DNA from: an uncultured Prevotella sp.
Lineage (GTDB): Bacteria > Bacteroidota > Bacteroidia > Bacteroidales > Bacteroidaceae
DNA length: 52,542 nt
Direction: 5' to 3'
Assembly (NCBI GenBank): GCA_900553595.1
Contig: USEC01000013.1
Coordinates: 1-52,542, forward strand
This document shows, in pieces, positions 50,773-52,542 of this stretch (position 1 is the first letter of the stretch; every line of letters begins with the position of its first letter). The notes under the pieces are model-generated. The model worked only from the letters and a program-made list of their open reading frames with translations, was not told the origin of the DNA and searched no databases. A program made the position numbers and the translations under genes.

Positions 50773-51357
50773 ATGAAACACGCAATAGCCATTATCTTCA
50801 CAGCCCTTGTCATGCTCGCCGTACCCACGGGTTGCGAGAAGAGCGAGTTTGAGTTTTGCACCGAGCGGTGCTTCTTCGTGTTCGACAATTCCGTGCATCT
50901 CTGCGGAGTCTTGGGAGGTGCGCTCAACAATATGTCGCCAGGCACGTTCTGTCGCATCACTTCAGGCACCGAGCATGGTGCGCTTGTGTTCCACTTCGAG
51001 GACAATAACGGGAATACGGACAAGAAGTATGCCAACGGAAAGGACCTTACACGCACCCCCGTTCTCGGCATCTACAACAAGACGGGCATCATCGTCGGCT
51101 ACGGCAACTTGAATAATCCGCCTGCGCTCTACGCCTACGACAGCCAGTGTCCCAACTGCTATTACGCCACCAACACGCCGAGTTACTGCCTCACTATGAC
51201 TCCTGCCGGCTTTGCCGTATGCAGTAACTGCAAGCGCGAATACAACATGAACAACGGCGGATTCATCTCAAAGGGCGACGCCGGAAAGAAACTTCTACGC
51301 TTCCGCCGTGTGTCGTGTACGGGACCGACGGGCATTCTGAGCGTGCAAAACCCGTGA
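50773..51357 (+). CDS. Rieske-like lipoprotein with two CxxC pairs
   Basis: 194 aa from the ATG at 50773 (50767 is an alternative two codons earlier). The signal segment ends in PTGC (Cys21), a weak lipobox. The C-terminal part 'YDSQCPNCYY' (CPNC at 126-129) and 'VCSNCKREYNMNNGGF' (CSNC at 150-153) resembles Rieske-type folds in Bacteroidales lipoproteins, but both CxH pairs are replaced by CxxC pairs, so a zinc or iron four-Cys site is more likely than a 2Fe-2S cluster. Three further Cys (29, 33, 44) lie near the N-terminus. Function unknown. Confidence 0.7.
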   Translation: MKHAIAIIFTALVMLAVPTGCEKSEFEFCTERCFFVFDNSVHLCGVLGGALNNMSPGTFCRITSGTEHGALVFHFEDNNGNTDKKYANGKDLTRTPVLGIYNKTGIIVGYGNLNNPPALYAYDSQCPNCYYATNTPSYCLTMTPAGFAVCSNCKREYNMNNGGFISKGDAGKKLLRFRRVSCTGPTGILSVQNP

Positions 51358-51373
51358 AAAAAAATTAGGAATT

Positions 51374-51530
51374 AGGAGTTACGAGTTAGGAATTGTATAT
51401 TTTGGAGTTGGGAATTACGAATTTCTCCTCATCCACAACCATTGGTGTTGCCGTCAAATTCCTAATTCAGAAATTCAAAATCTACAATTCCTAACTCCAA
51501 AAAACTCCTAATTCCTAACTCGTAACTCCT
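51374..51530. repeat. Inverted AATTAGGAGTT-type array
   Basis: A 21-bp arm (51374-51394, containing AGTTACGAGTTAGG) pairs exactly with 51510-51530. Both sides belong to longer arrays of degenerate AATTAGGAGTT/AACTCCTAATT units that fill 51360-51535, between the lipoprotein gene and the terminator of the next gene. No gene seen. Confidence 0.75.
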
Positions 51531-51534
51531 AACT

Positions 51535-51579
51535 AAAAATGCGGGAGACCGGGCAGAACGCCCGGTCTCCCGCATTTTT
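51535..51579 (-). terminator. Terminator of the WG-like gene
   Basis: A perfect 20-bp stem (51535-51554 with 51560-51579; loop AGAAC) of core GCGGGAGACCGGGC with A/T ends on both sides. It abuts the stop codon at 51580 and may also serve the lipoprotein gene from the other side. Confidence 0.92.
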
Positions 51580-52293
51580 TTATTCTTCCGTTTCTTCCTC
51601 TTCGGTCTTTCTCTCCATTGGTGTGAATGCGCCGTTGGCATCAATCACTCCATACTGTCCGCCCTTCGTTGCCTCGAAGTAGGGCGGCTCGTCGCGCAGT
51701 GCGATGTCGTCGTACACGAATTCCGCCACCACCGTGTCGTGTCCGTCGGGCAGGACGAGTCCCATCTTGCCGTCCTTCTGTGCTATCACGGGCAGCGTGC
51801 GCAGGTCATCTACATAAACGTAGGGCGTGCGCAGGAAGTCGTAGGCTGCGCTGAGCAGCACTTTGCCGTGGTGATTCTTTATGCCGAACCTGCCGTCCTG
51901 CTCGAACACCTCGTGATACTGCTCGTACTTTTCGCGTATGCGGTTGAGGTAGAACACCATCTTGCGCTTGTTGTTCACCAGTTGCAGCAGATAGCTGAAC
52001 GTGTCGCAGTAGTTGGCCATGGCGCGGGCGAGCACTATCTTGAAGTCGAGTCCGCTCAGCACCTTGCGATTCAGGTCTATATAGCGTGCTATCGCCTTCT
52101 CCTTCTCAGCCACGCTGAGTGTGGCGAGCTGCTCCTCGAACTTGAGCATGATGCTCTTGCTGCCCTTCATCGCCTTTATGTAGCGGTGTATCTGGCGTGC
52201 CATCTCGTCGCACACGAACTTGTCGATGCGTGCCATTTCGATGCTGTCCACGTATGTATCTTCGAAATTTTCCTGTGTTATCATTTTGTCCAT
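51580..52293 (-). CDS. WG-repeat-like cytoplasmic protein, unknown
   Basis: 237 aa from the ATG at 52293 (52284 is an alternative); the upstream in-frame codons (to 52431) overlap the promoter and are not used. No signal peptide. A helical N-terminal half (about 20-125, charged, 'KFEEQLATLSVAEKEKAIAR') precedes beta-hairpin units 'GRFGIKNHHGKVLLSAAYDF', 'GKMGLVLPDGHDTVVAEFVY' and 'GQYGVIDANGAF', which resemble WG repeats (G-x-[FYW]-G). Ends in an acidic tail EEEETEE. Function unknown. Confidence 0.7.
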   Translation of the reverse strand: MDKMITQENFEDTYVDSIEMARIDKFVCDEMARQIHRYIKAMKGSKSIMLKFEEQLATLSVAEKEKAIARYIDLNRKVLSGLDFKIVLARAMANYCDTFSYLLQLVNNKRKMVFYLNRIREKYEQYHEVFEQDGRFGIKNHHGKVLLSAAYDFLRTPYVYVDDLRTLPVIAQKDGKMGLVLPDGHDTVVAEFVYDDIALRDEPPYFEATKGGQYGVIDANGAFTPMERKTEEEETEE

Positions 52294-52367
52294 AGCGTTC
52301 TTGGTTTTAAGGATAGGTTTTATTGCCAAGTGCAGACCATGTCTGCCAGACAGTTCTTTCGTGTTGT

Positions 52368-52398
52368 CAAAAGTACGGTTTTTTCGTGAAATGTCAAA
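52368..52398 (-). promoter_or_regulatory. Exact TTTG-N19-TAnnTTTG promoter of the WG-like gene
   Basis: Minus strand TTTG (52398-52395), 19 bp, TACTTTTG (52375-52368), about 75 bp before the ATG at 52293. Confidence 0.85.
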
Positions 52399-52458
52399 AA
52401 TAAAAGCATGCTTTTTGTTTTTACCCGTCATTTTTGCACGACTATTCTGATTTTTTTC

Positions 52459-52466
52459 TAACTTTG
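52459..52466 (+). promoter_or_regulatory. -7 box of a gene beyond the window
   Basis: TAACTTTG on the plus strand with TTTG (52433-52436) 22 bp upstream. No ORF on the plus strand starts before the end of the window, so the gene it serves, if any, lies outside. Confidence 0.4.
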
Positions 52467-52542
52467 TTGCATCCGTTTTTCATGTTTTACCCCAGTTCGG
52501 GATAAAATAGCGATTAGTTGCATGTGAAGACAGATACGCGAG

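Noticed and set aside
1..52542. tRNA, rRNA, riboswitch and integrase/transposase genes
   Set aside because: Read through intergenic regions on both strands without finding a cloverleaf, a known riboswitch core or a transposase-like ORF; short ncRNAs cannot be excluded by eye.

Overview
The window reads as chromosomal DNA of a Bacteroidales bacterium, most likely Prevotella or a close relative. The basis is the promoter style (-7 boxes of the form TAnnTTTG, two with an exact TTTG-N19-TAnnTTTG layout), the lack of strong Shine-Dalgarno sites, many secreted proteins with short type IX secretion (T9SS)-like C-terminal tails (several ending in the form 'GINIVK-SDG-VK'), and families typical of the group (Omp28-related proteins, DUF6029, TGS-fused nucleoside kinase, long-form RluA protein, SRPBCC protein after pyrE). 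No rRNA, tRNA, CRISPR array, integrase or transposase was seen.

Layout. 1-6600: a minus-strand cluster of envelope proteins (TlpA-like thioredoxin, DUF6029 outer-membrane protein, Omp28-related lipoprotein, two T9SS-tailed secreted proteins). 6848-7980: a three-gene overlapping DUF3791-DUF3990-DUF3791 operon that looks like an ADP-ribosyltransferase-fold toxin between two related small partners, with a duplicated promoter. 8209-13109: housekeeping genes (LolC/E-like permease, rbfA, lemA, TPM-domain protein, O-methyltransferase, aroQ). 13194-15560: metG behind a triplicated promoter. 15594-24808: two very large T9SS-tailed multidomain surface proteins and an Omp28-like protein. 24950-30413: a sialic-acid catabolic operon (MFS transporter, N-acetylneuraminate lyase, N-acylglucosamine 2-epimerase, creatininase-family hydrolase, NanM-like kelch protein) with four 33-bp-spaced repeats upstream. 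30845-36894: a polysaccharide flippase, argS, a four-helix-bundle protein inside a perfect 31-bp inverted repeat, RNase H, and a secreted PNGase F homologue. 37023-45667: ribD, a GH43 glycosidase, a nucleoside kinase, a Na/Pi cotransporter, upp, pckA. 45772-52293: a small membrane protein, a decayed toxin gene followed by an intact HTH antitoxin-like gene, a PfkB kinase, an RluA-type enzyme, pyrE with a SRPBCC partner, a lipoprotein and a WG-repeat-like protein.

Together the secreted PNGase F-like enzyme, the GH43 enzyme, the nan operon and the large surface proteins suggest use of host or dietary glycans, including release of N-glycans and breakdown of sialic acid. The repeated CxxC-bearing secreted proteins suggest periplasmic or cell-surface redox chemistry.

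The most unusual material lies outside the genes. Seven intergenic copies of an ~83-bp element are built from four ~17-bp modules around AAAGAAGCCTTGTTT. A 65/66-bp repeat unit multiplies promoters at two unrelated loci; in it the -7 box forms one arm of a perfect inverted repeat whose arms differ between loci in a compensatory way.
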